64,000 nucleotides of DNA from NCBI GenBank assembly GCA_015060015.1, contig SUZG01000002.1:119726-183725 (forward strand), read 5' to 3'. Each line of letters opens with the position of its first letter. The stretch's first letter is position 1. This stretch comes from Rikenellaceae bacterium (GTDB taxonomy: Bacteria; Bacteroidota; Bacteroidia; Bacteroidales; Rikenellaceae). Positions 45,194 to 54,385 of the stretch are shown piece by piece. A program made the translations under genes and the position numbers. The notes under the pieces were generated by a model. The model saw nothing but the letters and a program-made list of their open reading frames with translations, did no database searches and had not been told where the DNA came from.

Positions 45194-46728
45194 TATTCTA
45201 CGGGTTTTAAGTTAGTCAAAATAGCATCAATACGCTTCAAGCACTCCTCCTTGCCGATGAATGCCGTAACGTCGTACATTCCGGGGCCCTTGCCGGCTCC
45301 TACCAATGCCAGACGCAGCGTATTCATAATCTGGCCCATACCATACTCCTTCTCCTGAATCCAGCCTCCGACAACAGCCTCGGTATTCTCCTTCGAGAAG
45401 TCATCAATCGAGGCCAAGACCTCGCGTACCTCACGCAGGCGTGCGGGATTCTCGCCCTTCCAGTACTTCTTGGTCTGCTTCTCCTCGTACTCGGTGGGGG
45501 CAACAAAGAAATATGATGTCAAATCCCAAAGGTCGGTGATGAAGGTTGCTCTCTCCTTCATAATGCCGGCAGCCTTGCCCGCCAACTCATCCGACACCTC
45601 AACGCCGTGCTCCTTCAAGATAGGCTGGAACAACTCAGCCAGCTCCTCGTCGGTCTTGCGGTGCATATACTGGGCATTGAACCACTTCGCCTTGTCGGGC
45701 TGGAAACGAGCTCCCGACTTCGATACTCTATCAAGCGAGAAGCCCTCAATCAACTCCTGCATCGAGAACAACTCCTGCTCCGTACCGGGATTCCAGCCGA
45801 GCAGAGCCAGCATATTGACGAATGCCTCGGCAAAGTAGCCGTCCTCACGATAGCCGTGAGCCGTCTCGCCCGTAGCAGGTGACTTCCAGAACAAGGGGAA
45901 GACAGGAAAGCCCATCTTGTCACCATCACGCTTCGAGAGCTTACCGCCACCCGTAGGCTTCAACAGAAGCGGCAGGTGTGCAAACTGGGGCTGCGAATCC
46001 TGCCAGCCGAAAGCCTTATAGAGCAGATAGTGCAAAGGCAACGAAGGCAACCACTCCTCACCACGAATAACATGCGAAATCTCCATCAAGTGGTCATCAA
46101 CAATGTTTGCGAGGTGGTAGGTTGGCAGAGCATCGGCACTCTTGTAAAGCACCTTGTCGTCCAGAGTAGAGGTGTTTACCTTAACATGACCGCGAATCAG
46201 GTCGTCCATCTCGACAATCTCATTCTCTGGCATCTTGAAGCGAACAACCCAGATATCGCCTCGTGCTATGCGAGCCTCAACCTCCTCCTTCGGAAGTGAA
46301 AGCGATGTGGGCAACTTCTCGCGTACCGAGTAGTTATAGGCAAAAGTCTCGCCCTTGGCCTCGGCCTCCTTACGCAAGGCGTCCAGCTCCTCCGAAGTAT
46401 CGAAGGCGTAGTATGCCCAACCGGCCTCGACCAACTGCTTGGCATACTTCAAATATATTTCGCGACGTTCACTCTGACGATATGGTGCGTGAGGACCTCC
46501 TACGCCTACACCCTCGTCAATCTCGATACCGCACCATTTTAATGACTCGATGATATACTCCTCGGCACCCTCAACGAAACGCTGCGAGTCGGTATCCTCG
46601 ATACGAAGAATCATCTTTCCGCCATGACGGCGTGCAAACAAATAGTTATAAAGTGCTGTACGCACACCGCCCATATGCAGGGGACCCGTCGGTGACGGAG
46701 CAAAGCGTACTCTAACCTCTTGTGACAT
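45193..46728 (-). CDS. gltX: Glutamyl-tRNA synthetase
   Basis: A 511-residue class I synthetase. The HIGH-type motif reads [16 protein letters not shown] at the N terminus, and the KMSKS-type motif is KLSKRDG. The C-terminal anticodon-binding domain is complete. A GlnRS gene is also in the window (60531), so this GluRS need not charge tRNA-Gln. It is the first gene of the gltX-galM-hypothetical unit, 8 bp after a small membrane protein gene. Confidence 0.96.
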   Translation of the reverse strand: MSQEVRVRFAPSPTGPLHMGGVRTALYNYLFARRHGGKMILRIEDTDSQRFVEGAEEYIIESLKWCGIEIDEGVGVGGPHAPYRQSERREIYLKYAKQLVEAGWAYYAFDTSEELDALRKEAEAKGETFAYNYSVREKLPTSLSLPKEEVEARIARGDIWVVRFKMPENEIVEMDDLIRGHVKVNTSTLDDKVLYKSADALPTYHLANIVDDHLMEISHVIRGEEWLPSLPLHYLLYKAFGWQDSQPQFAHLPLLLKPTGGGKLSKRDGDKMGFPVFPLFWKSPATGETAHGYREDGYFAEAFVNMLALLGWNPGTEQELFSMQELIEGFSLDRVSKSGARFQPDKAKWFNAQYMHRKTDEELAELFQPILKEHGVEVSDELAGKAAGIMKERATFITDLWDLTSYFFVAPTEYEEKQTKKYWKGENPARLREVREVLASIDDFSKENTEAVVGGWIQEKEYGMGQIMNTLRLALVGAGKGPGMYDVTAFIGKEECLKRIDAILTNLKPVE

Positions 46729-46736
46729 AGTTTTCT

Positions 46737-47135
46737 TTATTTTAGTTTCTTATTTATTTTGTTTCTCTTTTGTTTCTCTCTCAACTTTAACCATCCTGCC
46801 ATTACAAAAGCAACGACAGTATAGGAAATCGCATAGACCAATATATCACGACTAAAACCATCGGTAGCAGGATAATGATTCCCCAACCATATATTAGCAA
46901 CAACCGCCAATGAAATGGTGATAAAAAACAGACTGTTTGCCAACAAATTATGCTTCTGCCTGTTGGTATTTATTATGGGTATCGCTACTATATCAACAAA
47001 CATCCACAAGGCAAATGTCCACGCCCACATCGCCCAATAGATGGCATTTGGGAGATAGCACGCCACAACACTCAACGCAACAGCCACCACAGCCAACGCC
47101 CAATTTGCGATTTTTATTTTTCTCCACATATCCAT
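46737..47135 (-). CDS. Four-helix membrane protein of unknown function
   Basis: A 132-residue protein with four predicted membrane helices (about residues 10-27, 31-52, 66-85, 97-116) and a very basic C-terminal tail ([14 protein letters not shown]), which by the positive-inside rule should be cytoplasmic. No family was recognised. It lies 8 bp upstream of gltX on the same strand and may be cotranscribed. Confidence 0.65.
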   Translation of the reverse strand: MDMWRKIKIANWALAVVAVALSVVACYLPNAIYWAMWAWTFALWMFVDIVAIPIINTNRQKHNLLANSLFFITISLAVVANIWLGNHYPATDGFSRDILVYAISYTVVAFVMAGWLKLREKQKRNKINKKLK

Positions 47136-47198
47136 CTCGATTGGTAGTTTATGGCTTGTTATTTTTCTGTTATTCTTCCTAATTGTTGAATTACGGGA

Positions 47199-47930
47199 CT
47201 ATTTCACTCTGTACTCAACACGCATCGTTATACGAGCCTTCTTTTGGCGGGAAGATGTATTAAACGAGCCACCTGCCGAGAACTCCTCGTTGGAGTTTGC
47301 TCCGGTAATCTGGAATACACCCATTCGTGCAGAGGCCACACGACCAAGCGATGTGCCGGCATTCTCGGCAATCTTCTCGGCACGAGCCTTGGCATCGGCT
47401 GAAGCACGTTCGATAAGTGAGAGCTTCACATCGTCCAATTTCGTATAGTAGTAATCGGGACTATAAGCATCTATCGACACGCCCTGTGCTATGAGTGATG
47501 AAATCTCACGCGATACGGCCTCAACCTTATCGACCTCCGATGACTCTATCGAGAAACTCTGATTCAGACGATAACCCGTAAAACGCTGGCCCATATAGTT
47601 ACCGTTGGCACTATATGAAGGCTCGAACTGCTTATCGACATTCACAAAACGAAAGACGATATTCTCCTCGGCAATGCCTCGCGAGGTCATAAACTCCAAA
47701 ACCTTCTTTTTATTGCGTTCCAATTGTGCATAGCCCGCAGCAACATCGAATGTTTCAAATGTGATTTGGCCGTTCCAGACAATCAAATCCGACGAGAACT
47801 CGGTCTCGCCCAAGCCTGTAACGACAATGGTATCTTGTGAACGATACTTGTAGGTATAGGCACGACCCAAAAGCCACGCAGCGACTATGATAGCCACGCC
47901 GATAATCGAGAATTTAATAATCTGTTTCAT
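47199..47930 (-). CDS. SIMPL-domain envelope protein
   Basis: A 243-residue protein with an N-terminal membrane anchor/uncleaved signal (KFSIIGVAIIVAAWLLGRAY), followed by a SIMPL (DUF541) domain. The domain begins with VTGLGETEFSSDLIVWNG and contains the conserved ASADAKARAEKIAENAGTSL region near the C terminus. Functions of bacterial SIMPL proteins are poorly known; some affect outer-membrane integrity or oxidative stress. I use the ATG at 47930; the 40 codons upstream belong to a repeat-rich intergenic segment. Confidence 0.85.
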   Translation of the reverse strand: MKQIIKFSIIGVAIIVAAWLLGRAYTYKYRSQDTIVVTGLGETEFSSDLIVWNGQITFETFDVAAGYAQLERNKKKVLEFMTSRGIAEENIVFRFVNVDKQFEPSYSANGNYMGQRFTGYRLNQSFSIESSEVDKVEAVSREISSLIAQGVSIDAYSPDYYYTKLDDVKLSLIERASADAKARAEKIAENAGTSLGRVASARMGVFQITGANSNEEFSAGGSFNTSSRQKKARITMRVEYRVK

Positions 47931-47991
47931 AACATTGAATAGTTCAAAATTAACCCGACACAAGGTCGGCTTTTCCTCCTCGCGACTCGGC

Positions 47992-48008
47992 AAAGTGTGC
48001 AAGCACCC
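47992..48008. repeat. 17-bp dispersed sequence, copy 2
   Basis: AAAGTGTGCAAGCACCC, identical to 43269-43285 inside the multi-branched structure, and itself containing the small palindrome GTGCAAGCAC. It lies in the gap upstream of the SIMPL gene next to other small hairpins (for example CCGAC/GTCGG just to the left). Confidence 0.6.
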
Positions 48009-48110
48009 TCTGCTCTCGCTTCGCAGCGTCGGTTCAAAATTTCTGTTCAAAAAAACATTTGTTTTGTGAGGCCGTTTGCCTTTCGCCCCGCTACCCTTTT
48101 AATGATTGGG

Positions 48111-48210
48111 TTGTGAGGTTATTTTTAGGCTTGCGAAGTTTGCGAAAGCGGAGTTTACTTGGTGTAAATGAGCATTTCGCAAACAAGCGTAACGACAAAA
48201 TAACCCACAA
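48111..48210. repeat. Dispersed hairpin repeat, copy 2
   Basis: A 100-bp imperfect palindrome between ychF and the SIMPL gene. The arms (48111-48158 and about 48163-48210) begin TTGTGAGGTTATTTT and end AAAATAACCCACAA; the tip is GTTTAC-TTGGT-GTAAAT. It shares ordered blocks with the 6402-6489 element, including GGCTTGCGA and GTAAATGAG. It starts 8 bp past the ychF stop codon and could protect or end that message. Confidence 0.65.
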
Positions 48211-48218
48211 GACAATTA

Positions 48219-49316
48219 TTAAACATTGAAGAGGAAGTGCATAATATCACCATCCTGTACAATGTACTCCTTGCCCTCGATGCCAATCTTGCCGACATCG
48301 CGACACGCCTTCTCAGAGCCGAGTGACACATAGTCGTCGTACTTGATAACCTCCGCACGAATGAAACCACGTTCAAAGTCGGTGTGGATAATTCCGGCGG
48401 TCTGCGGAGCCTTCATACCCTTCACGAAGGTCCACGCACGACTCTCATCGGCACCCGTTGTGAAGAATGTTTGAAGGTTGAGCAACTTGTATGCCGCTTT
48501 GATAAGACGAGCCACACCCGACTCCTCCAAGCCCATATCCTGCAAGAACATCTGACGTTCGTCATAATCCTCCAACTCGGCAATATCAGCCTCGGTAGCT
48601 GCCGCCACGATAAGCATCTCGGCATTCTCGTCGGCGATAGCTGCCTTCACAGCCTCGGTATGAGCATTACCCGATACAGCACTTGCTTCATCAACATTGC
48701 AGACATAAAGCACCGGCTTGTCGGTCAGCAAATTAAGGTCGGCAATCAGTTTGCGTTCCTCCTTATCGGTCTCGACAGTACGAGCCGAACGACCCTGCTC
48801 CAAAGCCTCTTTGAACTGCACCAAGAGTTCGTAGCGACGCTTCGCGGTCTTATCGCCCGCTGCAGCCTGCTTCTGGCACTTGCCGATATTGTTCTCTACG
48901 GTTTCGAGGTCTTTCAACTGCAACTCGGTGTCAATGATGCCCTTATCGCGTACGGGATCCACCGAGCCATCGACGTGAGTAATGTTGCCATTCTCGAAGC
49001 AACGCAGAACGTGAATAATCGCGTTGGTGTTACGGATGTTACCCAAGAACTTATTTCCGAGGCCCTCGCCCTTTGACGCACCCTTAACCAAGCCGGCAAT
49101 ATCGACAATCTCGATTGTCGTGGGGATAACCTTCTTCGGATTATCTATCTCGGCCAGCTTCACCAGACGTTCGTCGGGTACGGTAATAACGCCCACATTG
49201 GGCTCGATTGTACAGAAAGGGAAGTTTGCTGCCTGTGCCTTCGCATTTGAGAGGCAGTTGAAAAGAGTTGATTTACCTACGTTGGGCAGACCAACTATAC
49301 CACATTGTAAAGCCAT
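48219..49316 (-). CDS. ychF: Redox-regulated ATPase/GTPase YchF
   Basis: A 365-residue Obg-family P-loop protein that prefers ATP. G1 is [12 protein letters not shown] (residues 8-19), G3 lies in VDIAGLV, and the C-terminal TGS-like domain ends [11 protein letters not shown]. It binds ribosomes and is linked to stress responses in other bacteria. The ATG at 49316 (MALQCGIVG) is the family start; nine in-frame codons upstream are not conserved. TATTTTTG on the minus strand (49355-49362) is a possible -7 box. Confidence 0.95.
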   Translation of the reverse strand: MALQCGIVGLPNVGKSTLFNCLSNAKAQAANFPFCTIEPNVGVITVPDERLVKLAEIDNPKKVIPTTIEIVDIAGLVKGASKGEGLGNKFLGNIRNTNAIIHVLRCFENGNITHVDGSVDPVRDKGIIDTELQLKDLETVENNIGKCQKQAAAGDKTAKRRYELLVQFKEALEQGRSARTVETDKEERKLIADLNLLTDKPVLYVCNVDEASAVSGNAHTEAVKAAIADENAEMLIVAAATEADIAELEDYDERQMFLQDMGLEESGVARLIKAAYKLLNLQTFFTTGADESRAWTFVKGMKAPQTAGIIHTDFERGFIRAEVIKYDDYVSLGSEKACRDVGKIGIEGKEYIVQDGDIMHFLFNV

Positions 49317-49411
49317 TTTATATCTGTTTATATTATACTCCAAAAGTTAGCCTACAAAAATAGTTATTTTTGAGCATATTTCCTTACTTACGCCCATTTT
49401 TCATCCAAAAT

Positions 49412-49442
49412 TTTGCGATATTGCAGAAAATCGCTATATTTG
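49412..49442 (+). promoter_or_regulatory. Promoter of the hypothetical gene at 49760
   Basis: TTTG (49412-49415), a 19-bp spacer and TATATTTG (49435-49442). The predicted start near 49449 lies about 310 nt before the coding region. Confidence 0.75.
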
Positions 49443-49448
49443 CAACGT

Positions 49449-49759
49449 CAAACAACGAATAAAATCACAAAATCTTACGAGTAAAATGCCCCGATAGCAG
49501 ATATTGTATCCTGCTGTGCGGATAGTTGCGTTCTACACTGAACAAGGTTGTTTTTTTTTCGCAGCAAAGGTTCTTAAAAATTCACGATTCACGCTGCCTC
49601 GAGCAGAGATGGAAGTTACGACAAACACTCAATCTTGCCGACGAGCTTATGCTCCGCAGGCAGGGACGTTCTTTGACGTGTTTGAGCCGACAATCACTTT
49701 CAGCAAAGAGTTGATTGTCAAAAGAATAATCATTGTTTAACTTTCAAAATCTTATTATT
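49449..49759 (+). ncRNA. Long structured leader or small RNA
   Basis: About 310 nt between a full promoter and the ATG at 49760 with no convincing ORF. Visible hairpins include AGCAG...CTGCT (around 49497-49516), GAGC-TTAT-GCTC inside a longer TGCC...GGCA stem (around 49640-49665), and GACAATCA/TGATTGTC with a CTTT/AAAG inner pair (around 49690-49719). A nine-T run follows GAACAAGGTTG near 49545-49559. I see none of the landmarks of tmRNA, RNase P RNA or SRP RNA. It may be a leader or a stand-alone sRNA. Confidence 0.35.
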
Positions 49760-50323
49760 ATGAATCGTGAAAATTTTTCAGAAATCAATGTAGAAAACCC
49801 CTCTTCAAATCATCGTGTTTATTATGCTCCGGCAGCATCAACCTCGGGCGACAAAGTGAAGATTTATCGCCGCGCATTTGAGCGTATGAATCATGAGTAT
49901 CGCGTAGGTATGCTTAGTAAAATAAACCCCATAGATAGGGCCATTGCAAAGTACGAATGGGGAGAGTTCATCCTCGAGCAATTGCCTAACTACGCCGACG
50001 ACCGAAGCGAGCTGTTTAATGGTGCAAAGATTTTGATTATCAGAGCCTACGACATGATTAGCGAAGATCGCTACAACGCCAAATCTGCCATTAAGGAGGC
50101 TACAAAGGCGTTAGAGGATTTCAACAAGTTGATAGCCGAGAATAACCTCACCGCCCAAGCCGGACACGCCATATCTCCGAAAGTCATAGCCAGCCGCAAG
50201 GCGGAATTGGTAAACAACATAACTTGCAGACGCAAGCAATATGCCGATATCGTAAGAAGATGCCCCGACCACAAGTTTGAGCATATCAGGCGACGAGCAG
50301 AGTATTGCGAGAGCATGTGGTAG
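49760..50323 (+). CDS. Hypothetical protein
   Basis: A 187-residue soluble, mostly helical protein of unknown family (starts MNRENFSEINVENPSS). After a polar N-terminal stretch of about 30 residues there is a helical region with KIYRRAFERMNHEYRVGML, and the C terminus is rich in Arg, Lys and Cys (CRRKQYADIVRRCPDHKF). No signal peptide or catalytic motif is seen. The ATG at 49760 is favoured over in-frame codons further upstream. It has a strong promoter, an unusually long leader and its own terminator, so it is an independent unit. Confidence 0.7.
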   Translation: MNRENFSEINVENPSSNHRVYYAPAASTSGDKVKIYRRAFERMNHEYRVGMLSKINPIDRAIAKYEWGEFILEQLPNYADDRSELFNGAKILIIRAYDMISEDRYNAKSAIKEATKALEDFNKLIAENNLTAQAGHAISPKVIASRKAELVNNITCRRKQYADIVRRCPDHKFEHIRRRAEYCESMW

Positions 50324-50431
50324 TGTTCAAATAAGTAATGCGGCAGCGCTACAAATGAGCATTGCGACAGCTTTTACGAGAGCATACAGCAGCCCGAAAA
50401 GCTGCATATTCATGCAAAGCACAGCATTCCT

Positions 50432-50462
50432 TAAGGCTTCCAGCAATCGGGAGCCTTTTTTA
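50432..50462 (+). terminator. Terminator after the hypothetical gene
   Basis: AAGGCTTCC pairs with GGGAGCCTT (one mismatch) around a 7-nt loop, followed by TTTT. Confidence 0.75.
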
Positions 50463-50494
50463 TTTGTAACTTTCCGAAAATATTTCTACTTTTG
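50463..50494 (+). promoter_or_regulatory. Promoter of the transglutaminase-like lipoprotein gene
   Basis: TTTG (50463-50466), a 20-bp spacer and TACTTTTG (50487-50494); start codon about 38 bp downstream. Confidence 0.7.
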
Positions 50495-50532
50495 AGCAAC
50501 CAACACAGTAACAACATTTAACAGATTTGACC

Positions 50533-51819
50533 ATGAAGAGATTTTTAGTTCTATTCACTTGCGTAGCAATACTATTTTCCGCAAGTTGCAGCGACGACAA
50601 TAGCGAAGTAAATAACAACAACCCCACACCTCCGGATACACCACCGACGCCAAACGAAAACCTGACCGTTCAGGCATTAAAAGATGACAACTCTTTGATT
50701 TATGCATCGGGAGGTAGTACAACTATTTCTGTTACATCCGAATTAGAGTGGGCTGCCGAAGTTGTTGATTCAGAGGATAGCGAGTGGTTACATATTACCC
50801 ATACCGACAACAGCCTTACGCTCTCTACCGACAAGAACACTCAATCTTCAGACCGCGAAGCGCATATTATAATTTCAAACGGAGCCAAGAATCACGAACT
50901 CACCATAAAGCAGCGTCAAAATATCATTCGTCGTAACGAAATCAGCGAGCGAAAGGTATTTACGCAACTTGATTTATATTACAACCAGAATCAATTTCAT
51001 CGTTTTATCGGAGTTTTGCCAGCACCTTCTTCAAATATATATCAGGATATCGAGGAGCTAAATACCGAGGGCGGAACGCTGCTAACTGCACCTGACAACG
51101 AAACCCGATATTTGCGTTGCATATTGGATAATAGTAGTGTGCCGGCATCGGGCCAACCTGTTCTTAGAGAAGAATTTAACATCACAAATTACAGCGTAGA
51201 TGTCGATTTTGATGCCATAACCTCATATCCCGACATTGATACCGAATCGGATGTATATAAGAACTATACGGGCGCGAAATCAAATATTATCGACCCCGAT
51301 TTTGAGCCGATGCAAGCCGTAACCGCGCAATTATGGCAGGAGGCAGATGGCGATATTGTAGACTATGCCATGCTCTGTTACTTGTATGTCGCTGAAAATA
51401 TGCAATACCTTAATCCCAACACAGGTCTGCACCCATTGGCCAAGATATGGGAAGAAGGCGGAGGCGACTGCGGTAATCAGGCAACGGTGTTTATCTCGAT
51501 GTTGCGCAATAAGGGTATTCCGGCGCGTCATGTCGTCATGGTACGCCCCGACGACACCGCTCATGTGCGTGCCGAATTTTTCCTTGCCGGATATGGCTGG
51601 ATTCCCGTAGATCCCAATGCAAAGAATATGATTCCCGAAGGTGACTTTTTCGGTAAGATTTATTCAGATGAAATTGTCATGAATCGAGATATCGACATCC
51701 CAATAAAAGACCCTGAAGGTAATAATCTCGTAGCCGGATTGTTGCAGGTTTACGTCTTCTGGTATTGGATATATGCCGACATGTCATTGGAACTTGTCCG
51801 CACAATCGGACTGATGTAG
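50533..51819 (+). CDS. BACON-transglutaminase lipoprotein
   Basis: A 428-residue lipoprotein: signal with lipobox SAS-C19, an Asn/Pro linker (about 20-42), a BACON-like Ig domain (about 45-126), then a transglutaminase-like domain with an apparent Cys-His-Asp triad: C313 in GGGDCGNQA, H344 in DTAHVRAEF and D360 in WIPVDP. The placement resembles Bacteroidota cysteine protease/transglutaminase-like surface proteins that act on peptides or glycoproteins. The ATG at 50533 is preferred over a TTG two codons earlier. It is monocistronic with its own promoter. Confidence 0.85.
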   Translation: MKRFLVLFTCVAILFSASCSDDNSEVNNNNPTPPDTPPTPNENLTVQALKDDNSLIYASGGSTTISVTSELEWAAEVVDSEDSEWLHITHTDNSLTLSTDKNTQSSDREAHIIISNGAKNHELTIKQRQNIIRRNEISERKVFTQLDLYYNQNQFHRFIGVLPAPSSNIYQDIEELNTEGGTLLTAPDNETRYLRCILDNSSVPASGQPVLREEFNITNYSVDVDFDAITSYPDIDTESDVYKNYTGAKSNIIDPDFEPMQAVTAQLWQEADGDIVDYAMLCYLYVAENMQYLNPNTGLHPLAKIWEEGGGDCGNQATVFISMLRNKGIPARHVVMVRPDDTAHVRAEFFLAGYGWIPVDPNAKNMIPEGDFFGKIYSDEIVMNRDIDIPIKDPEGNNLVAGLLQVYVFWYWIYADMSLELVRTIGLM

Positions 51820-51885
51820 CAAGGCTGCATTTTTATGCAAAACAACCATTTCTTGAGGCTCTCAAACAATTGAGGCCCTTATTTA

Positions 51886-51917
51886 TTTGCAAAAGAGCCT
51901 CCAATTTGATACTTTTG
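51886..51917 (+). promoter_or_regulatory. Promoter of lysA
   Basis: TTTG (51886-51889), a 20-bp spacer and TACTTTTG (51910-51917), with the ATG at 51976. Confidence 0.7.
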
Positions 51918-51975
51918 TGCGTTTTAACCGCTCTGGCGGCATTTACACAAGACTTAAAATTTCACTTATAACATT

Positions 51976-53139
51976 ATGCTCAGCAGAAAAGTAGCATCAC
52001 AACTTAAAGATTTAGAGACTCCGTTCTATCTCTACGACATCAACCTTCTCCGACAGACATTGGAGAGTGTTGTTTATGAGTCAAACAAATACAACTACAA
52101 GGTCCACTACGCCATAAAGGCCAACAACGACGATTACCTGCTCTCGATTATAAAGGAGTATGGCCTCGGAATCGATTGTGCCAGCGGCAACGAGGTACGC
52201 AAGGCTATTGAGATGGGGTTTGAGCCAAAAAGCATCGTCTATGCCGGTGTCGGCAAGCGAGATAAGGAGATTCGCTACGCCATCGAGCAGGGTATTCTGG
52301 CTATCAACTGCGAATCTATCGAGGAGTTGCAGGTTGTCAATCAGATTGCGGGCGAATCAGGCAAAAAAGCAGATATCGGACTGCGTGTAAATCCCGACAT
52401 CGACCCCAAAACCAACCACTGCATCGACACAGGTCAGGCTGACAGTAAGTTCGGTATTTCGTATGACGAGATATTGGAGAACGTGGAGCTGATTAAGGCG
52501 TTGGAAAATGTCAACATCGTCGGCATCCATATTCATATCGGCTCGCAGATTCGTGAGTTGCACGTCTTTGAGAATATGTGCAACAAGGCCAATGCGATAG
52601 TTGAGAAGCTGGAGTCGCTGGGCTTCTCGTTCAATATTGTGGATGTCGGAGGAGGTCTGGGCATCAACTACGACGTTCCCGAGAACGAGCCGATACCCAA
52701 CTTCGCATCACTCTTTGCCATAATTCACGAGTATCTGAATGTCGGCGACCGCGAGGTGCATTTTGAGTTTGGACGTGCCATCGTGGGCGAGTGTGGCGAG
52801 TTGATTACAAAGGTGCTGTTCAACAAAACCACCGCTACGGGTCGCCGCCTGCTCATCGTAGATGCTTCGATGACCGAACTTATTCGTCCGATGCTCTACG
52901 GCTCATATCACAACATCGAGAACATTACCTCGCAGGAGGAGGTATGCAAGAAATACACTGTTGTAGGCACAGCGTGCGAATCTACCGATGTATTTGACGA
53001 GAATGTCAGCCTCAAAAAGAGTCAGCGAGGCGATTTGCTCTCGATTAAATCGGCCGGTGCTTATGGTCGTTCAATGGCTTCGCAGTACAATATGCACGAC
53101 CTTCCCGCCGCCGTTTATAGCGATAAGCTGGCGAAATAG
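51976..53139 (+). CDS. lysA: Diaminopimelate decarboxylase
   Basis: A 387-residue fold-III PLP decarboxylase making lysine from meso-diaminopimelate. PLP lysine K48 lies in VHYAIKAN, HIHIGSQI follows in the barrel, and the glycine-rich VDVGGGLGI binds the cofactor phosphate. The catalytic cysteine motif near the C terminus reads GTACESTDVF. The length is normal. It has its own promoter and terminator. The last enzyme of lysine synthesis stands alone here. Confidence 0.94.
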   Translation: MLSRKVASQLKDLETPFYLYDINLLRQTLESVVYESNKYNYKVHYAIKANNDDYLLSIIKEYGLGIDCASGNEVRKAIEMGFEPKSIVYAGVGKRDKEIRYAIEQGILAINCESIEELQVVNQIAGESGKKADIGLRVNPDIDPKTNHCIDTGQADSKFGISYDEILENVELIKALENVNIVGIHIHIGSQIRELHVFENMCNKANAIVEKLESLGFSFNIVDVGGGLGINYDVPENEPIPNFASLFAIIHEYLNVGDREVHFEFGRAIVGECGELITKVLFNKTTATGRRLLIVDASMTELIRPMLYGSYHNIENITSQEEVCKKYTVVGTACESTDVFDENVSLKKSQRGDLLSIKSAGAYGRSMASQYNMHDLPAAVYSDKLAK

Positions 53140-53172
53140 GCGGAAGCATTGGTTTGATATCAAATTCTCACA

Positions 53173-53204
53173 AAAAAAATAGCCTTTCCGAGGGCTATTT
53201 TTTT
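53173..53204. terminator. Terminator of lysA
   Basis: AAAAAAATAGCC / GGCTATTTTTTT around an 8-nt loop, 33 bp after the stop codon. Confidence 0.9.
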
Positions 53205-53235
53205 GTTTTATACGGAGTATATGCTGAAAAATTAC

Positions 53236-53243
53236 TACCTTTG
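53236..53243 (+). promoter_or_regulatory. -7 promoter box of the acidic protein gene
   Basis: TACCTTTG fits the -7 consensus; no upstream TTTG at the right distance. The leader would be only about 14 nt. Confidence 0.5.
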
Positions 53244-53263
53244 GGAAAATATTTGCAAAGTAT

Positions 53264-54376
53264 ATGAATGTAGATTTTATAAAATCAGAGATAGCGAAAC
53301 TCTCGCAGTTGGTTGCATCGTGGAGTGACGATACCAACATATCAACCATAGAACGCGATATGGCCCTCGACAAACTAAAAGCCCTATATGAGCATTTGCG
53401 TTTTGGCGTGGAGCCTGTTGATGCTCCGGAAGAGGTCGAGCAGTCGTCGTTGATTGGCTTAATTCCGACAACTGACGCGGTTAGCGAAGAAAAGGATGTC
53501 GAGGTGGAGTTCCTGTTCGCCGAAGAGGACGAAGAGAACGAAGAGAACAGGGGAAGCGAGGAAAACGAAGCTACTGCAATCGTTACAGCAGGGTCTGACG
53601 ACGAGGCAGAGCCCGAAGAGGAGGTTTTCGACAAAGCCGCAGATGACAACGAGATAGGCCTCGTTGAAGAAACTGAGAACGAAGAGCCTGCCGCAGATGA
53701 GGTTGCTCCCTATGAGCCTTCATTTGAGAAGGAGGAGGTCGTAGAGGATAAGCAGGAAGCGGCCACAGAGGTAGTCGAAGAGATAAAGCAGGAGGAGGCA
53801 ACAGAAGAGGAGATGCCTGCACAGAATTTCGGTAATCTCTTTGGTATGGAGGAGCCCAAACGCCCATCGCGTTCAAAGCATATCCGTATGATGTCGATAT
53901 ACAACGACACCGAAAGTACTCCCCAGACCAAACCCGCTGCACAGGAGAAAGAGATTGACATATCAAAGATTTTCGATTTCGGAATTGAGGTCGAAAAGCC
54001 TGTCAGAGAAGAGCCTGTCACAACGCCGCACACCGTAGCGGATAGTGCCGACAGAAACATTACGCTGGCGGATGCCATAGCACCCAACACGCAGACTCTG
54101 GCGGACACAATAGCGGCTCCCGCACCTCTGGCCGAGGAGATTACCGCCTCAAAGATTGTGTCACTGTCGGATGGCGTAGGTCTGAACGACAAATTCCTGA
54201 TGATTCGTGACCTGTTTGATGGCGATGAAGAGGCTTACGAGCAGGCAATCAGCGACCTGGATGCGGAGGAGGATATGGACGGATGTATGGTCTATATCGC
54301 CGAGAACTTCGAGTGGAATCCCAACCTTGAGGGAGCCAAATTCATTATGCAGCTACTATCACGCAAGCACTCATAA
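53264..54376 (+). CDS. Acidic linker protein with conserved C-terminal domain
   Basis: A 370-residue soluble protein. The N-terminal helix pair (1-50, MNVDFIKSEIAKLSQLV) and a compact C-terminal domain (about 300-370, GLNDKFLMIRDLFDGDEEAY then ENFEWNP) flank a long, low-complexity, strongly acidic middle part rich in Glu, Ala and Val. I recognise the C-terminal motif as recurring in Bacteroidota hypothetical proteins, but its function is unknown. The layout (two ordered ends, charged tether) suggests a scaffold or adaptor, an inference. It is followed by rsmI after 9 bp. Confidence 0.7.
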   Translation: MNVDFIKSEIAKLSQLVASWSDDTNISTIERDMALDKLKALYEHLRFGVEPVDAPEEVEQSSLIGLIPTTDAVSEEKDVEVEFLFAEEDEENEENRGSEENEATAIVTAGSDDEAEPEEEVFDKAADDNEIGLVEETENEEPAADEVAPYEPSFEKEEVVEDKQEAATEVVEEIKQEEATEEEMPAQNFGNLFGMEEPKRPSRSKHIRMMSIYNDTESTPQTKPAAQEKEIDISKIFDFGIEVEKPVREEPVTTPHTVADSADRNITLADAIAPNTQTLADTIAAPAPLAEEITASKIVSLSDGVGLNDKFLMIRDLFDGDEEAYEQAISDLDAEEDMDGCMVYIAENFEWNPNLEGAKFIMQLLSRKHS

Positions 54377-54385
54377 CGAGCATTT

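Noticed and set aside
49504..49740. Two overlapping short plus-strand frames (62 and 78 codons) in the leader at 49.4 kb
   Set aside because: Low-complexity, no family resemblance, interrupted by a nine-T run; better read as non-coding leader.
49449..49759. Leader considered as tmRNA, RNase P RNA or SRP RNA
   Set aside because: None of the conserved core sequences of these RNAs is present.
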